A DNA stretch of 64,000 nucleotides from Aequorivita soesokkakensis (GTDB lineage Bacteria > Bacteroidota > Bacteroidia > Flavobacteriales > Flavobacteriaceae), in contig NZ_LXIE01000002.1 in NCBI RefSeq assembly GCF_001641085.1, positions 1-64,000 of the forward strand. Reading direction: 5' to 3'. How positions within the stretch are numbered: the first letter of the stretch is position 1; every line of letters starts with the position of its first letter. The position numbers were made by a program, and so were the translations under genes. Shown here piece by piece: positions 9,513-19,581 of the stretch. The notes below the pieces were generated by a model, which saw only the letters and a list, made by a program, of their open reading frames with translations, made no database searches and was not told where the DNA came from.

Positions 9513-10850
9513 TTATCCCGCAGACGCCAATTGCATTAATACCGTGCATAAAATTGCGCCTACTGTGCCAATAGCGTACCCGAAGACAGCCAACAACACT
9601 CCAACGGTTGCCAAAGAAGGGTGAAAGGCGGAAGCTACGATAGGTGCAGATGCAGCCCCACCAACGTTAGCCTGACTTCCCACAGCTAAAAAGAAATAGG
9701 GAGCTCTAATTAATTTTGCAACCAAAATCATTAAACCGGCATGGATTGCCATCCAGACCAGCCCGATAACTATAAGTCCCATATTGTCAAAAATCAAGGT
9801 TAAATCCATTTTCATCCCTATGCTTGCTACCAAAATATAAATGAAAACACTGCCAAATTTACTCGCTCCAGCGCCTTCATAACTTTTCGCTTTTGTGAAG
9901 GAAAGCAACACGCCAATGATTGTGGTTATGGTTATCATCCAAAAGAAGCTAGAATCAAGGAAGGTAAAGATATTGCGGGTAATCCCTTTCGGGATTTCCG
10001 CGACTACCGAAGTGAAAAAAGCGCTCAGAAAATCTGCTCCAAAATGTGCAAAACTCACAGTTCCAAAAGCTATTGCCGCAAGAATCATCAAATCTGTCAA
10101 GCTTGGGTTTCTGTCAACTTTCTTTGCATAGGTAGATACCTTTTCTTTTAGGCTTTCAATGGCAGAAGTATCAGCCTTTAACCATTTATCAATCTTTGCA
10201 GATTTACCAATACCGAAGAGAATTACTGCCATCCAAATATTTGCAACAACAATATCCACAAAAACCATCCCGCCGTACAGTTTTTGGTTATAGCCATAAA
10301 TTTCAAGCATTGCGGTTTGGTTGGCACCACCGCCAATCCAGCTGCCCGCAAGTGTTGAAAGACCTCTCCAAACTGCATCGGGACCAACGCCGCCAACTGT
10401 TTCAGGAGAAATTGTTCCCACAATTAAAACAGCTACGGGACCGCCAATAATTATTCCTGCAGTTCCAGCCAAAAACATAATAAGGGCTTTTGGGCCCAGA
10501 TTAAAAACACCTTTTAGGTCAATACTAAGCGTCATCAAAACCAATGCTGCGGGCAATAAATAACGGCTGGACATATAATACAAACTTGTACTTCCTTTAG
10601 AAACTTCACCGGTATCGGAAATAGAAGTCCATTCCGGAGAAATAACGCCTGCGGTAGTAAGCAATGCGGGAAGAAAATAAGCCATGAAAAGTGCTGGGAC
10701 AACCCCGTAGAATTTTTTCCAAAAACCATCTTCCCGTGAGGAAGTATAGAAAACGAAGCCCAAGGCTATCATTAAAATTCCAAAAACGATAGTATCGTTT
10801 GTAAAAAGAGGGGTGGTGTCCTTAATTAAATCGGCGGTAGTATCTTGCAT
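9513..10850 (-). CDS. DUF819 family multi-pass membrane protein
   Basis: 445 aa from the ATG at 10850; the longer frame begins with TTG at 10877 and adds only nine residues. It is strongly hydrophobic with roughly ten to twelve membrane segments and small-residue-rich loops (WIGGGANQTAML, GSQANVGGAASAPIVA) in two repeated halves, as in the DUF819/YjcL family of the cation:proton antiporter-like superfamily. Substrate unknown. No strong terminator separates it from the lipoprotein gene 83 bp downstream. Confidence 0.9.
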   Translation of the reverse strand: MQDTTADLIKDTTPLFTNDTIVFGILMIALGFVFYTSSREDGFWKKFYGVVPALFMAYFLPALLTTAGVISPEWTSISDTGEVSKGSTSLYYMSSRYLLPAALVLMTLSIDLKGVFNLGPKALIMFLAGTAGIIIGGPVAVLIVGTISPETVGGVGPDAVWRGLSTLAGSWIGGGANQTAMLEIYGYNQKLYGGMVFVDIVVANIWMAVILFGIGKSAKIDKWLKADTSAIESLKEKVSTYAKKVDRNPSLTDLMILAAIAFGTVSFAHFGADFLSAFFTSVVAEIPKGITRNIFTFLDSSFFWMITITTIIGVLLSFTKAKSYEGAGASKFGSVFIYILVASIGMKMDLTLIFDNMGLIVIGLVWMAIHAGLMILVAKLIRAPYFFLAVGSQANVGGAASAPIVASAFHPSLATVGVLLAVFGYAIGTVGAILCTVLMQLASAG

Positions 10851-10894
10851 TTTTGATGGTTTTGCTGCAAAATACAATTATTTTTTAATTCAGT

Positions 10895-11821
10895 TTATTT
10901 TTTAATGAAATCACTGATACTATTAATTAATTCAGGCATTACGGGCAGATTGTATATGTTGTAGGATTTGCTGTTTTCCAAATCATTCCCTTCAATTTTT
11001 TTGAAAATGTGATTCATGTTTGGGATGATTTCATATTCAGCATCAGGTTTGGCATTTTTTAAAATTTCAGCTTCTGAAATTTGCACTTGAATATCCTTAT
11101 CGCCATTAATTATTAGCACGGGTATCTGCAACTTTGCTATTTCGTTTTTGGGATTATATTGCATCCAAGTGTAAACGAATGGCTGAATCTCCTTTCTGAA
11201 AATGGAAGCCAGCCCGGGGCTATAGTTGTAGGCCACCCCATTTGCGAGAAGATCATCAAAGGAATCCCTCGCGTTTTCCACCAGACCCGGCGCTTGTTTC
11301 CCGAGTTGATCAATAATAACATCATCAATTTCCTGTCCCACACCCGCTATGGAGACAAATCCGTCAGCGCCATTTTGGGCGGCTATCATGCCAATTAACG
11401 AGCCTTGGCTGTGGCCAATTATATAGATTTTTGAAAAACGTTCGTCATTTTTAAAATAGTTAAGAACAGCAGCGGCATCATCAATAAAATCTCCAAAACG
11501 GATATTTTTTTCGTCAATTGTTCTTTTTTTCATTTGTTTCACAATCCGTTTGTCATATCTGAAAGAGGCAATATTGTTCCCATATAATCCTTCGGCAAGA
11601 AATTTCAAGGAATTGTTTTCCATCATTTGTTGGTTCCCATTTCTGTCAGTTGGGCCACTGCCGCCAATAATAATTGCCAATGGAAGTTTTTCAGCGGTTG
11701 TTGGAACTATTAGCGTTCCATCAATGAGAGGCGTAATGCTTAAATCTTCAGAATTATACTCTTTGTTTTGCGCTGAAACTATTCCGAAGAAAAAAAGAAA
11801 AAGGAGAAAACTGTATTTCAT
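10895..11821 (-). CDS. Secreted alpha/beta hydrolase
   Basis: 308 aa from the ATG at 11821, which starts a clean signal peptide (MKYSFLLFLFFFGIVSAQ); 16 extra in-frame codons upstream are rejected. The alpha/beta-hydrolase core is visible: oxyanion region IIIGGSGPTDRNGNQ, nucleophile elbow GHSQGS, acid region IINGDKDIQV and the late histidine in IPNMNHIFKK. Probably a periplasmic esterase or acyl-peptidase-like hydrolase; the substrate cannot be inferred. It stands alone, divergent from the S1/P1 nuclease gene. Confidence 0.9.
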   Translation of the reverse strand: MKYSFLLFLFFFGIVSAQNKEYNSEDLSITPLIDGTLIVPTTAEKLPLAIIIGGSGPTDRNGNQQMMENNSLKFLAEGLYGNNIASFRYDKRIVKQMKKRTIDEKNIRFGDFIDDAAAVLNYFKNDERFSKIYIIGHSQGSLIGMIAAQNGADGFVSIAGVGQEIDDVIIDQLGKQAPGLVENARDSFDDLLANGVAYNYSPGLASIFRKEIQPFVYTWMQYNPKNEIAKLQIPVLIINGDKDIQVQISEAEILKNAKPDAEYEIIPNMNHIFKKIEGNDLENSKSYNIYNLPVMPELINSISDFIKK

Positions 11822-11984
11822 CAAGTAAATTTTAAGTTTATTGAAGGTTAGATGGCCATGCTTTAACAAAGAAATTCCAACTATATTGCTTAGCCTGTGG
11901 CTTATCCTTAAAATTTAAAGCTATTTCCACTATTAAATATATCAAATAAAAGCGAAATTGTTTTTTTAAAATTTTTGAAAACTT

Positions 11985-12018
11985 TTGAATTCATAATCTA
12001 TCAGTGCTACTATCTTTG
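11985..12018 (+). promoter_or_regulatory. Promoter for S1/P1 nuclease
   Basis: TTG at 11985 and an exact TAnnTTTG (TATCTTTG, 12011-12018) 38 bp before the start codon; spacing 23, at the long end. Confidence 0.5.
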
Positions 12019-12056
12019 CCGGATTGATTATACAACTCATTCAAAAAATAAATAAT

Positions 12057-12833
12057 ATGAAAAAAATTGTATTGGTAGTATTGGTTTCCCTGTTTTCAAA
12101 AGGTCTTTTCGCGGCAGACGATTGGGGCAAAACGGGACACAGGGTGGTTGGTGAAATAGCAGATGCTTACTTGAGCAAAAAAGCGGAAAAGGAAGTTTCA
12201 AAACTATTGAACGGCCATTCTTTGGCTTTTGTGGCAAACTATGGCGATGATATTAAAAGTGACCGCCGGTACGATTCTTTCAGTCCGTGGCATTATGTGA
12301 ATTTTCCGTTTGGCGAAAAATATGAAACTTACGAAAAGAGTGAAAAAGGAGACATAATTCAAGCAATCAACAAATGTATTTCGGTTTTGAAAAACGATAA
12401 AAGCCCAAAGGATGAAAAGGTTTTTTATCTAAAAATGCTCGCTCATTTTATGGGTGACTTGCACCAGCCATTGCACATTGGTTTGGCGGATGACAAAGGG
12501 GGAAATGATTTTCAGGTGCGATGGTTCAGTGATGGTACAAATTTACATTCTGTTTGGGATTACAAAATGATCGATTCCTATGAAATGTCTTACACTGAAC
12601 TTGCAAAAAATACAGATGTGCTCTCCAAGGAACAAGTGGAGGCAATCAAGAAAGGTACTGTTTTGGACTGGATGTATGAAAGCCGTGCCCTATGCGAAAA
12701 TATTTACGGGCATACGGAAATTGGTGAAAAGCTCGGTTATAATTATATGTATGATTATATGGATACGCTGCGTTCCCAACTTCAAAAAGGCGGCATTCGT
12801 CTGGCAGGGCTTTTAAATGAAATTTTCAGTTAA
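12057..12833 (+). CDS. S1/P1 family zinc-dependent nuclease, exported
   Basis: 258 aa with signal peptide (MKKIVLVVLVSLFSKGLFA). The mature N-terminus A-DDWGKTGHR provides the Trp and His that bind the tri-zinc centre in S1/P1 nucleases. Further ligands are in SPWHYVNF, HFMGDLHQPLHIG, GGNDFQV and NLHSVWD. These enzymes cleave single-stranded DNA and RNA and 3'-nucleotides outside the cytoplasm, fitting phosphate or nucleotide scavenging. The ATG at 12057 is preferred over the in-frame ATT/ATA-rich extension to 12024. Confidence 0.93.
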   Translation: MKKIVLVVLVSLFSKGLFAADDWGKTGHRVVGEIADAYLSKKAEKEVSKLLNGHSLAFVANYGDDIKSDRRYDSFSPWHYVNFPFGEKYETYEKSEKGDIIQAINKCISVLKNDKSPKDEKVFYLKMLAHFMGDLHQPLHIGLADDKGGNDFQVRWFSDGTNLHSVWDYKMIDSYEMSYTELAKNTDVLSKEQVEAIKKGTVLDWMYESRALCENIYGHTEIGEKLGYNYMYDYMDTLRSQLQKGGIRLAGLLNEIFS

Positions 12834-12855
12834 AAAACAGCTATTTATAGTTTTC

Positions 12856-13206
12856 TTAAGTATATAGATAAGCCCAATACATCAATCCAAATTGTAGCGG
12901 AAATCTAAGTATTAATATCCATTTTGGCAATTTCATTGCGGCTTTTTCATTCTGGAGCATGTAAATGTGAATAGGTATGAAAAGCAAAAGCATGATTATT
13001 ATTCCCCAGGCTGCAGCTTCTTGGGTGTTTTTATTCATAATCATAAATCCCAAAATCATTTCCGCTATTCCGCTTAACAAAACCATACTGCTATGTGCCG
13101 GAATATATGGCGGCATAATGCGTTCGTATAATTTTGGTTTTCGAAAATGGTTCATTCCAGCTAGTATAAAAAGAACCCCTATAAGATATTGGTGCCAAGG
13201 TAACAT
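12856..13206 (-). CDS. DoxX-like small integral membrane protein
   Basis: 116 aa from the ATG at 13206 (MLPWHQYLIGVLFILAGMNHF); the upstream extension to 13254 would need a TTG start. About four membrane helices and the GMNHFRKPKLYERIMPPYIP motif typical of short DoxX/MauE-like proteins. Role unknown, possibly redox or envelope related. Convergent with the nuclease gene with 22 bp between stops. Confidence 0.85.
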   Translation of the reverse strand: MLPWHQYLIGVLFILAGMNHFRKPKLYERIMPPYIPAHSSMVLLSGIAEMILGFMIMNKNTQEAAAWGIIIMLLLFIPIHIYMLQNEKAAMKLPKWILILRFPLQFGLMYWAYLYT

Positions 13207-13275
13207 AGATATATTTTTAGGTTTTAAAAGTAATCCTTTTGAAGTTTTCTCCAAGCTTGAATTTCCTAAAAATAA

Positions 13276-13307
13276 AAAGCCTCCCTATGTTTCCATAGGA
13301 AGGCTTT
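13276..13307 (-). terminator. Terminator of the 1332-aa secreted protein gene
   Basis: AAAGCCTCCCTATG against CATAGGAAGGCTTT with one mismatch and a 4-base loop, located 29 bp past the stop at 13336 on the minus strand. Confidence 0.8.
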
Positions 13308-13335
13308 CCTTAAATTAATAATCTATGAAAAAATA

Positions 13336-16300
13336 CTACTCTTTAATCAAGCGCTTCACAGTGCTTGCGTTGTCACCAATAATCTGAACAACATAAACTC
13401 CAGCGGCAAGGGATGAAACATCCACTGCTTTTTCAGCCTGCATATTGCGAAGGTCTGTCTGGTTCACTAGTTTTCCGTTTATGTCATAAATCATCATTTT
13501 CTCTAAAGAAATATTGGTTCTATTAACAAGGTTCACCACATTGGCAGCTGGGTTTGGATATAAAGCCACGCCATTTTCCAATGAGTTTTGGTTCACGCCA
13601 AGGATTGATTCAATTGTAAGTTCAAAGTTACAAGTTGAAGTGTTTCCATACTCGTCAGTTGCGGTCATAGTGATAGTGTAAACACCATCAGACAATGCTG
13701 TACCTGGAGCAGGATCTTGGGTTGTGATTGTTACAGGATCTGTACAGTTGTCATCTGCAGTGGCTTCGCCAGTTGCAAAATAATCCGGTACAATGTAGAA
13801 CAGGTTACCAGCTCCTGGATCAACAGTTTGATCTGCTGGACAGGTAAGTTCTGGACCTAAAAGATCTACAACTGTAATTACTGAAGTACAAGAAGCTAAG
13901 TTACCACTAGCGTCACTTGCAAATACTGTTACCGTAATAGGTGTTCCTATATCTGCACAGCTAACTTCTGTTACATCAACGGCCAGGATTGTTATACCGC
14001 AAGCGTCAAAAGACAATGGGCCACCTGGAATCTCTACAAAGAATGCATCTCCGTCAGAATTTGTTAAAGTAAGGTTCCAGTTTGCAGGATCAAATTGACC
14101 ACTAAAGCCTGGCATAAAGTTGCTTATTACAGTTTCTGTGTTTCCGAAAACGTTATCATCAGTTTGAGAACGGAATCCAAATATATCACCTGGATTCACA
14201 GTTATTGCAGCGCTTCCAGATTGGTTTCCTAACCCTGGATCTGTCAATTGAGTATATGTACCATTCAATAAATATCCAAAACTATCGAATCCTGGGTCTG
14301 GGTCATTGGATGTATAATCCCAATCAAACGTAATATTGGCAGCTTCGGTTATGTTGACTGCAAAGTCCGTAAACCCTTCACTTCCAGATTGGTTATCACT
14401 ACCGATCACCATTACCTCATAAGTTGAAGGCAAACTGGCCAATAGTGCCATTGGGTCAATTGTAGCTGTTCCGTCTGGGCCCAATTCTATTGTTGTGTCT
14501 TGACAAACTAATATTGGTGCAATGTTATCAATTACGTTCACAACAGCTGTACAGGTAGAAACGTTTCCACTGTCATCGGTAACGGTAACTTCAATAAGGT
14601 TTTCGCCTAAATCAGCACAAGTGAAGTCTAGACCACCACCACCGCCTCCGGTTGTGTAATGAATTGCTCCATTCCAAACACGTGGGCTGAAAGCTGGAGC
14701 TGTAAAAGGCACGTTTGAAGCAGCGCCCAAAGTCATAGACATATCAGCATTTGAGAAGTTTTGGTTGCTTCCATCACCATTTGTATATGCGTGTGCATGG
14801 GTAGCATCTAATACTAACGCCATACCATAAGTTGTATTTGCGCTTAATGTAATTGAAGATGCTAAAACAGCATTTGAAGGGCTGTCAAGACCAGCCGATG
14901 TTCCGGATGCAGTAGCCGCAACAGCGCCCCAAGGACCTGGGTTGCCTTCGTTACCAACATACGTTCCAACTAAGGTGTAAATGTCTACTGAAAACGAACC
15001 AGCTTCACCGGTGTTCATATCAATATCAGTAATTTCCAAATCACTTGGCCCAACAGTTATATCAAAATAAACAGCACCTCCTGGGTTACCACCATTGTTT
15101 GAAGCGAATAAAGTTGAAAGTGATCCCATAGTTCCACCGCCACCGCCACCAGCAGTAATAGTGTATCCGCAAGCTTCGTTAACACCCGTAACAAGATCGT
15201 TAGGATCTACACTGGCCATACCATTAGCGTCTAGATAAACGTCAAGACCGCCACCAGCAGTAGCTTCGTAGGTCAACAAGAAGTTGTCAACGCCAGCACC
15301 CCAGCCCCATTCTCCATTGTTGTCATCAAAGGTCCAGCGTACTTGGAATGCAGCATTCGCAAATGCAGAAACGTCAAAAGATTCAGTTTGAATGTCTGGG
15401 TCTAGATCATCTTCATAAAGAGCTATTTGTTGCCAAGCAGCACCATCCCACACTTCAACTTCAAAGGTTTGTATTCCAGATTCTTGGAAAGCAACATCGT
15501 ATCCAACAAAAACATTGGAAGCTCCTGTTAAATCATAAACTGCTGAAAGCAAGGAAACGTTACTTGCAGGTGCGCCCAAGCCGCAATCATCATCATCAAA
15601 GAGCATTGCTAAGGTTGGAAAATCATCACCTGTTGGCATATCGCCACTGTTTATCCAGTCACAATTTCCTGTATTAACAACTGTAGACCATCCTGAAGGA
15701 AGGCCAGCTTCAAAATCTTCAGACTCGCTGAAGCTTCCAAAACCTCCAATACAGAATACTTCAGGTGCGGTAACGTCCTGAACCGTAACTGTAGAAGTAC
15801 AAGTGCTTGAATTACCAGAGTTATCCGTAACGGTCATTACAACTGTGTTTGGTCCTGCCATAGAACAATCGAAAGTTGAAATATCAAGAGTCATAGAAGC
15901 AATACCACAGTTGTCTGTAGAACCGTTGTCCACATCAGCACCAGTAATAGTTACGGTGCCAGTAACTGGGTCAAGATCTAAGGTAAGATCCTGGCATATT
16001 GCCACAGGAGCCTCGTTGTCAATTACAGTAACCGTAAAGTCACAGGTAGCAGTGTTTCCATCGCTGTCTGTTACAGATAGTGTTACAAGTGTATCACCTA
16101 CTGGGAACGTGCTTCCACTCGGTGGAGTTCCTATAATAGAAGAAGAAATGTTTCCATCTTCATCATCCAGTGCAATACCAACATAGTTTGCCACAGCGCC
16201 ACAAGTTCCTGCGGCATTGTTTATCACAATATCACCTGGGCATACAATAGTTGGAGGATTGCCAAGTATTTCAGAAAAGTTTATGCAATAGCTTAACAAG

Positions 16301-17334
16301 GTTCCACTATCGCCACCTGCACCGTCACAGATACTTAGGGTCCAGTTGCCATTGATTGGTTGTCCTGCAAAAGTAGCTGCAAAAGTTCCACCCTCTGCTT
16401 GGAAAATTCCTGTAAAGGGAGCAACACCAGTAGTGATGCTTGGCGCTCCGTCCATAAATATCGTATTTCTGTAGTTGTCTCCAGAGCCACCATTTCCACT
16501 TGAAAGGTCAAGAGAGGTTCCCATTGGTGAAATTAAAGAAATTGAAAGATCTGAATCCCAAGTATGGTTAAGGTCTATCTCAACACTGTCTAAGGTGTAA
16601 TCTCCTGGGTTTGTTCCAATGTTTCCAGTTGCGGAAACGGTAGCTGGTGAGGTGGTTGGGCCACCAACACAAGGAAAACCACCAGTTCCTGTTACAGGAA
16701 TTGGCTGTGGATTGCCGGTGCCACATTCTGAAACAGGACCTCCTGAAACAGGCATATCACACATAATGACACCGCCATTAGGAGCAAAACTAAACTGAAT
16801 ACTACAATTTGCTGCGGAACTAGTATTTGTAAAAACAACTTCAAACCATCCAGGTGCAACTGTTGCTGAAAATGATTGAGTGGCAGAACTACCTACATCC
16901 CCCAAATAGTTAGCGCCTTGGTTTGCAGGGTCATAAGGTGTAGTGCTTACACCACCTGCACTTTGGTAGAACATTGCATGTCCATTGGTTGCGCAAGGTG
17001 TTGCTCCACTGTTAGGATCAAAATTGACAGTAATACATGTTGGAGCGGCGTCAGAATTATAAAAGCGGATAGCTGTATAATTATAAGTAGTTCCCGCATT
17101 AAATATACCGGGATATACTTTTGAAGGACATGAGCTAGCTATAGCATCTCTAAAAATTCGTCCTAGCTGTGTACCTGAACGAACAAAAAAACCAGATGGT
17201 TCTGCCGAAAGTCCAATTCGAGTCTCTATTGGACTGGTAAGATCATTGCAGTTGCCTTGTGCAAAGGAACTGAGAGTAAACATTGTTAAAAGTAAGAAAC
17301 TTAGAAAAGTCCTCACTAAGTAATTTTTTTTCAT
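13336..17334 (-). CDS. Large secreted multidomain protein: P-domain, HYR repeats, MAM-like module, T9SS type-A sorting signal
   Basis: 1332 aa with signal peptide (about 1-25, ...LSSFAQ). About residues 205-350 form a proprotein-convertase P domain (SVEIDLNHTWDSDLSISLISP, GNWTLSICDGAGGDSGTL). HYR-type modules follow (~355-520 and again later; ADDNCTDPV, VTDSDGNTATCDF), and a jelly-roll MAM-like segment lies at ~530-700 (DFEAGLPSGWSTV, WTFDDNNGEWGWGAGVDNF). The last ~75 residues (ALYPNPAANVVNLV, MMIYDINGKLV, LAAGVYVVQI, VKRLIKE) are a T9SS type-A sorting domain. No protease catalytic domain is seen, so it is probably an exported binding or adhesive protein. Monocistronic, with its own terminator. 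Confidence 0.92.
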   Translation of the reverse strand: MKKNYLVRTFLSFLLLTMFTLSSFAQGNCNDLTSPIETRIGLSAEPSGFFVRSGTQLGRIFRDAIASSCPSKVYPGIFNAGTTYNYTAIRFYNSDAAPTCITVNFDPNSGATPCATNGHAMFYQSAGGVSTTPYDPANQGANYLGDVGSSATQSFSATVAPGWFEVVFTNTSSAANCSIQFSFAPNGGVIMCDMPVSGGPVSECGTGNPQPIPVTGTGGFPCVGGPTTSPATVSATGNIGTNPGDYTLDSVEIDLNHTWDSDLSISLISPMGTSLDLSSGNGGSGDNYRNTIFMDGAPSITTGVAPFTGIFQAEGGTFAATFAGQPINGNWTLSICDGAGGDSGTLLSYCINFSEILGNPPTIVCPGDIVINNAAGTCGAVANYVGIALDDEDGNISSSIIGTPPSGSTFPVGDTLVTLSVTDSDGNTATCDFTVTVIDNEAPVAICQDLTLDLDPVTGTVTITGADVDNGSTDNCGIASMTLDISTFDCSMAGPNTVVMTVTDNSGNSSTCTSTVTVQDVTAPEVFCIGGFGSFSESEDFEAGLPSGWSTVVNTGNCDWINSGDMPTGDDFPTLAMLFDDDDCGLGAPASNVSLLSAVYDLTGASNVFVGYDVAFQESGIQTFEVEVWDGAAWQQIALYEDDLDPDIQTESFDVSAFANAAFQVRWTFDDNNGEWGWGAGVDNFLLTYEATAGGGLDVYLDANGMASVDPNDLVTGVNEACGYTITAGGGGGGTMGSLSTLFASNNGGNPGGAVYFDITVGPSDLEITDIDMNTGEAGSFSVDIYTLVGTYVGNEGNPGPWGAVAATASGTSAGLDSPSNAVLASSITLSANTTYGMALVLDATHAHAYTNGDGSNQNFSNADMSMTLGAASNVPFTAPAFSPRVWNGAIHYTTGGGGGGLDFTCADLGENLIEVTVTDDSGNVSTCTAVVNVIDNIAPILVCQDTTIELGPDGTATIDPMALLASLPSTYEVMVIGSDNQSGSEGFTDFAVNITEAANITFDWDYTSNDPDPGFDSFGYLLNGTYTQLTDPGLGNQSGSAAITVNPGDIFGFRSQTDDNVFGNTETVISNFMPGFSGQFDPANWNLTLTNSDGDAFFVEIPGGPLSFDACGITILAVDVTEVSCADIGTPITVTVFASDASGNLASCTSVITVVDLLGPELTCPADQTVDPGAGNLFYIVPDYFATGEATADDNCTDPVTITTQDPAPGTALSDGVYTITMTATDEYGNTSTCNFELTIESILGVNQNSLENGVALYPNPAANVVNLVNRTNISLEKMMIYDINGKLVNQTDLRNMQAEKAVDVSSLAAGVYVVQIIGDNASTVKRLIKE

Positions 17335-17469
17335 AATTTAATGTATTTTACAGTTAGAGCATTAAATGTATGTTAAAATTTTCACATTTACCTTAATATA
17401 TTTAATATTTTATGTTAAAAAAAGAGTATACTTCCTTTAATTAATAAAACTGTTATGAAGTCAATAAAT

Positions 17470-17501
17470 AAAAGCCATTCCGTAAATTTGGAATGGCTTT
17501 T
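17470..17501 (-). terminator. htpG terminator
   Basis: Perfect 12-bp stem AAAAGCCATTCC / GGAATGGCTTTT with an 8-base loop, 25 bp past the htpG stop on the minus strand. Confidence 0.88.
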
Positions 17502-17525
17502 TAAATTTTAAAAAATAAAAAATAT

Positions 17526-19418
17526 TTACTTAATCATCTCATAACTTCGTTTTATGAATGCTGTAAGCTCTTCTCCTTTGAGTAAATTTTTGCTTAATCT
17601 TGCCAAATCGAGCGCTTGGTTTACCAATCTCTCTTTTTTCTTTTCAGTTTTCGTATTCAAAATTTCGCTCACCAATTCGTGATTGGTATTTACAATCAGA
17701 TTGTACATTTCAGGGAAGCCTCCCATCCCAAACATACCACCGCCACCAGTTTTCTGCATATCTTTCATTCTTCGCATAAACTCGGGTTCGGTGATAATGA
17801 ATGGATTTGCATTACTGTCCAAAGCTTCTAACTGTACGCTAAATTTTTCCTTTGGAATAACGCCGTCCAAAAAGGTTTTCAGCGTTTCTTTTTCTTCATC
17901 TGAAAGTTTTGAAATCTGGGCATCGTCTTTTTTGATGAGGTTTTCAACGTGATCGCTGTCCACACGTAAAAAAGAGATTTTTTCTTCACTACCTTCCACT
18001 TTTTGAAGTAGATGCGTTACTATTGGAGAATCCAAAAGCAATACTTCATAGCCTTTCTCTTTTGCCGCTTCAATGTAGCTGTGTTGTTCTTCTTTATTTG
18101 AAGCGTAAAGAATCACGGTATTTCCATCTTTATCTGTTTGAATATCTTTTATCTTTTCCTTTAATTCTGAAAAAGTATAAAAAGTGTTGTCAACTGTTGG
18201 ATAAAGTGCAAAATCCTGCGCTTTTTCGAAGAACTTATCTTCCGTCAACATCCCGTATTCAATAACGATTTTAATATCGTTCCATTTCTTTTCAAAACCT
18301 TCACGGTCACTATTGAAAAGACTTTTCAACTTATCTGCAACTTTTCGGGTAATGTAACTTGAAATCTTTTTCACTGCGCCGTCAGCTTGCAAATAGCTTC
18401 GCGATACGTTCAGCGGAATATCCGGACTGTCAATTACTCCGCGGAGCATCGTCAAGAATTCGGGCACAATTCCTTCCACGTTATCAGTTACGAAAACCTG
18501 GTTTTGATAGAGCTGGATTTTATCTTTTTGAATGCTCATATCGTTCGTCATCTTAGGGAAATAAAGAATTCCGGTAAGATTGAACGGATAATCAACATTT
18601 AAGTGAATGTGGAAAAGCGGCTCTTCAAACTGCATTGGGTACAGTTCGCGATAAAATGAATTGTAGTCCTTATCTTCCAATTCAGTTGGCTGCTTAGTCC
18701 AAGCTGGGTTTGGATTGTTGATAATGTTATCAACTTCCTGTGTTGGCGCTTTGTCTTCTTCTTTTGCACCTTCGGGTTTTGGAAGTGTTTCGGTGCGCGT
18801 TCCAAATTTGATTGGAATAGGCATAAACTTGTTATACTTCACCAACAACTCACGGATACGGCTTTCTTCTAAAAACTCTGTGGAATCTTCCGCAATGTGA
18901 AGGATTATCTCAGTGCCTCGTTCTTTTTTATCGGCTTTTTCCAAAGTGAATTCCGGCGAACCATCACAAGTCCAATGCACAGCGGGTTCGTCTTTGTAGC
19001 TTTTGGTGATAATTTCCACTTTTTCGGCAACCATAAATGCAGAATAGAAACCAAGGCCGAAATGACCGATAATTCCTGCATCTTTTCCGTTTTTGTCTTT
19101 GTATTTTTCAATGAATTCCTCGGCGCCGGAAAAAGCGATTTCGTTGATGTATTTTTCAACTTCGTCTTTGGTCATCCCAATTCCTTGGTCAATAATGCGA
19201 AGTTCCTTTTTCTTTTTATCGAGCTTCACTTCAATCATTGGGTTGCCGTATTCCACGCCTTCAGCTTCGCCAATGTTGGCCAAATGTTTCATTTTTAATG
19301 TGGCATCCGTTGCGTTTGAAATTAATTCACGAAGAAAAATCTCGTGGTCGCTGTATAAAAACTTTTTTATCAGCGGGAAAATGTTGTCCACTGATACATT
19401 GATAGTTCCTTTACTCAT
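17526..19418 (-). CDS. htpG: Molecular chaperone HtpG (Hsp90)
   Basis: 630 aa, full length for bacterial Hsp90. The GHKL ATPase domain shows FLRELISNATDATLK (ATP/Mg-binding Asn), DQGIGMT and GHFGLGFYSAFMVA. The middle domain has GVIDSPDIPLNVSRSYLQ with the catalytic-loop Arg, and a C-terminal dimerisation region ends the protein. An ATP-dependent cytosolic chaperone for late-folding clients. The start MSKGTINVSV is the conserved one. An intergenic stretch with an operator-like palindrome lies upstream (19517-19536), divergent from a candidate small RNA. Confidence 0.98.
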   Translation of the reverse strand: MSKGTINVSVDNIFPLIKKFLYSDHEIFLRELISNATDATLKMKHLANIGEAEGVEYGNPMIEVKLDKKKKELRIIDQGIGMTKDEVEKYINEIAFSGAEEFIEKYKDKNGKDAGIIGHFGLGFYSAFMVAEKVEIITKSYKDEPAVHWTCDGSPEFTLEKADKKERGTEIILHIAEDSTEFLEESRIRELLVKYNKFMPIPIKFGTRTETLPKPEGAKEEDKAPTQEVDNIINNPNPAWTKQPTELEDKDYNSFYRELYPMQFEEPLFHIHLNVDYPFNLTGILYFPKMTNDMSIQKDKIQLYQNQVFVTDNVEGIVPEFLTMLRGVIDSPDIPLNVSRSYLQADGAVKKISSYITRKVADKLKSLFNSDREGFEKKWNDIKIVIEYGMLTEDKFFEKAQDFALYPTVDNTFYTFSELKEKIKDIQTDKDGNTVILYASNKEEQHSYIEAAKEKGYEVLLLDSPIVTHLLQKVEGSEEKISFLRVDSDHVENLIKKDDAQISKLSDEEKETLKTFLDGVIPKEKFSVQLEALDSNANPFIITEPEFMRRMKDMQKTGGGGMFGMGGFPEMYNLIVNTNHELVSEILNTKTEKKKERLVNQALDLARLSKNLLKGEELTAFIKRSYEMIK

Positions 19419-19516
19419 ATTTTCTATTATTTATTACTTATTATTACTTTGAAATAATACGTAATAGTCAAATAAAATACCATAGCGAAAATTTCTGCCA
19501 CCTTGTCACAAAAAAC

Positions 19517-19536
19517 TTTAACAAAACTTTGTTTAA
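19517..19536. promoter_or_regulatory. Operator-like near-palindrome TTTAACAAA-AC-TTTGTTTAA
   Basis: Two 9-bp arms, TTTAACAAA and TTTGTTTAA, are complementary at 8 of 9 positions around a 2-bp centre. The site is 98 bp upstream of htpG and about 45 bp upstream of the candidate small-RNA start. A related half-site (CTAAACAAAG) recurs near 19553. It looks like a dimer-binding site; TTGTTTAAC-type motifs are associated in flavobacteria with MerR-family regulators, but that assignment is from memory and unproven here. Confidence 0.45.
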
Positions 19537-19581
19537 TCCATTAACAATTTCACTAAACAAAGAGTAGTATCTTTACGAATA

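Noticed and set aside
18897-19298. 133-aa Phe-rich ORF antisense to htpG
   Set aside because: Composition is what results from reading Lys/Glu-rich HtpG codons backwards.
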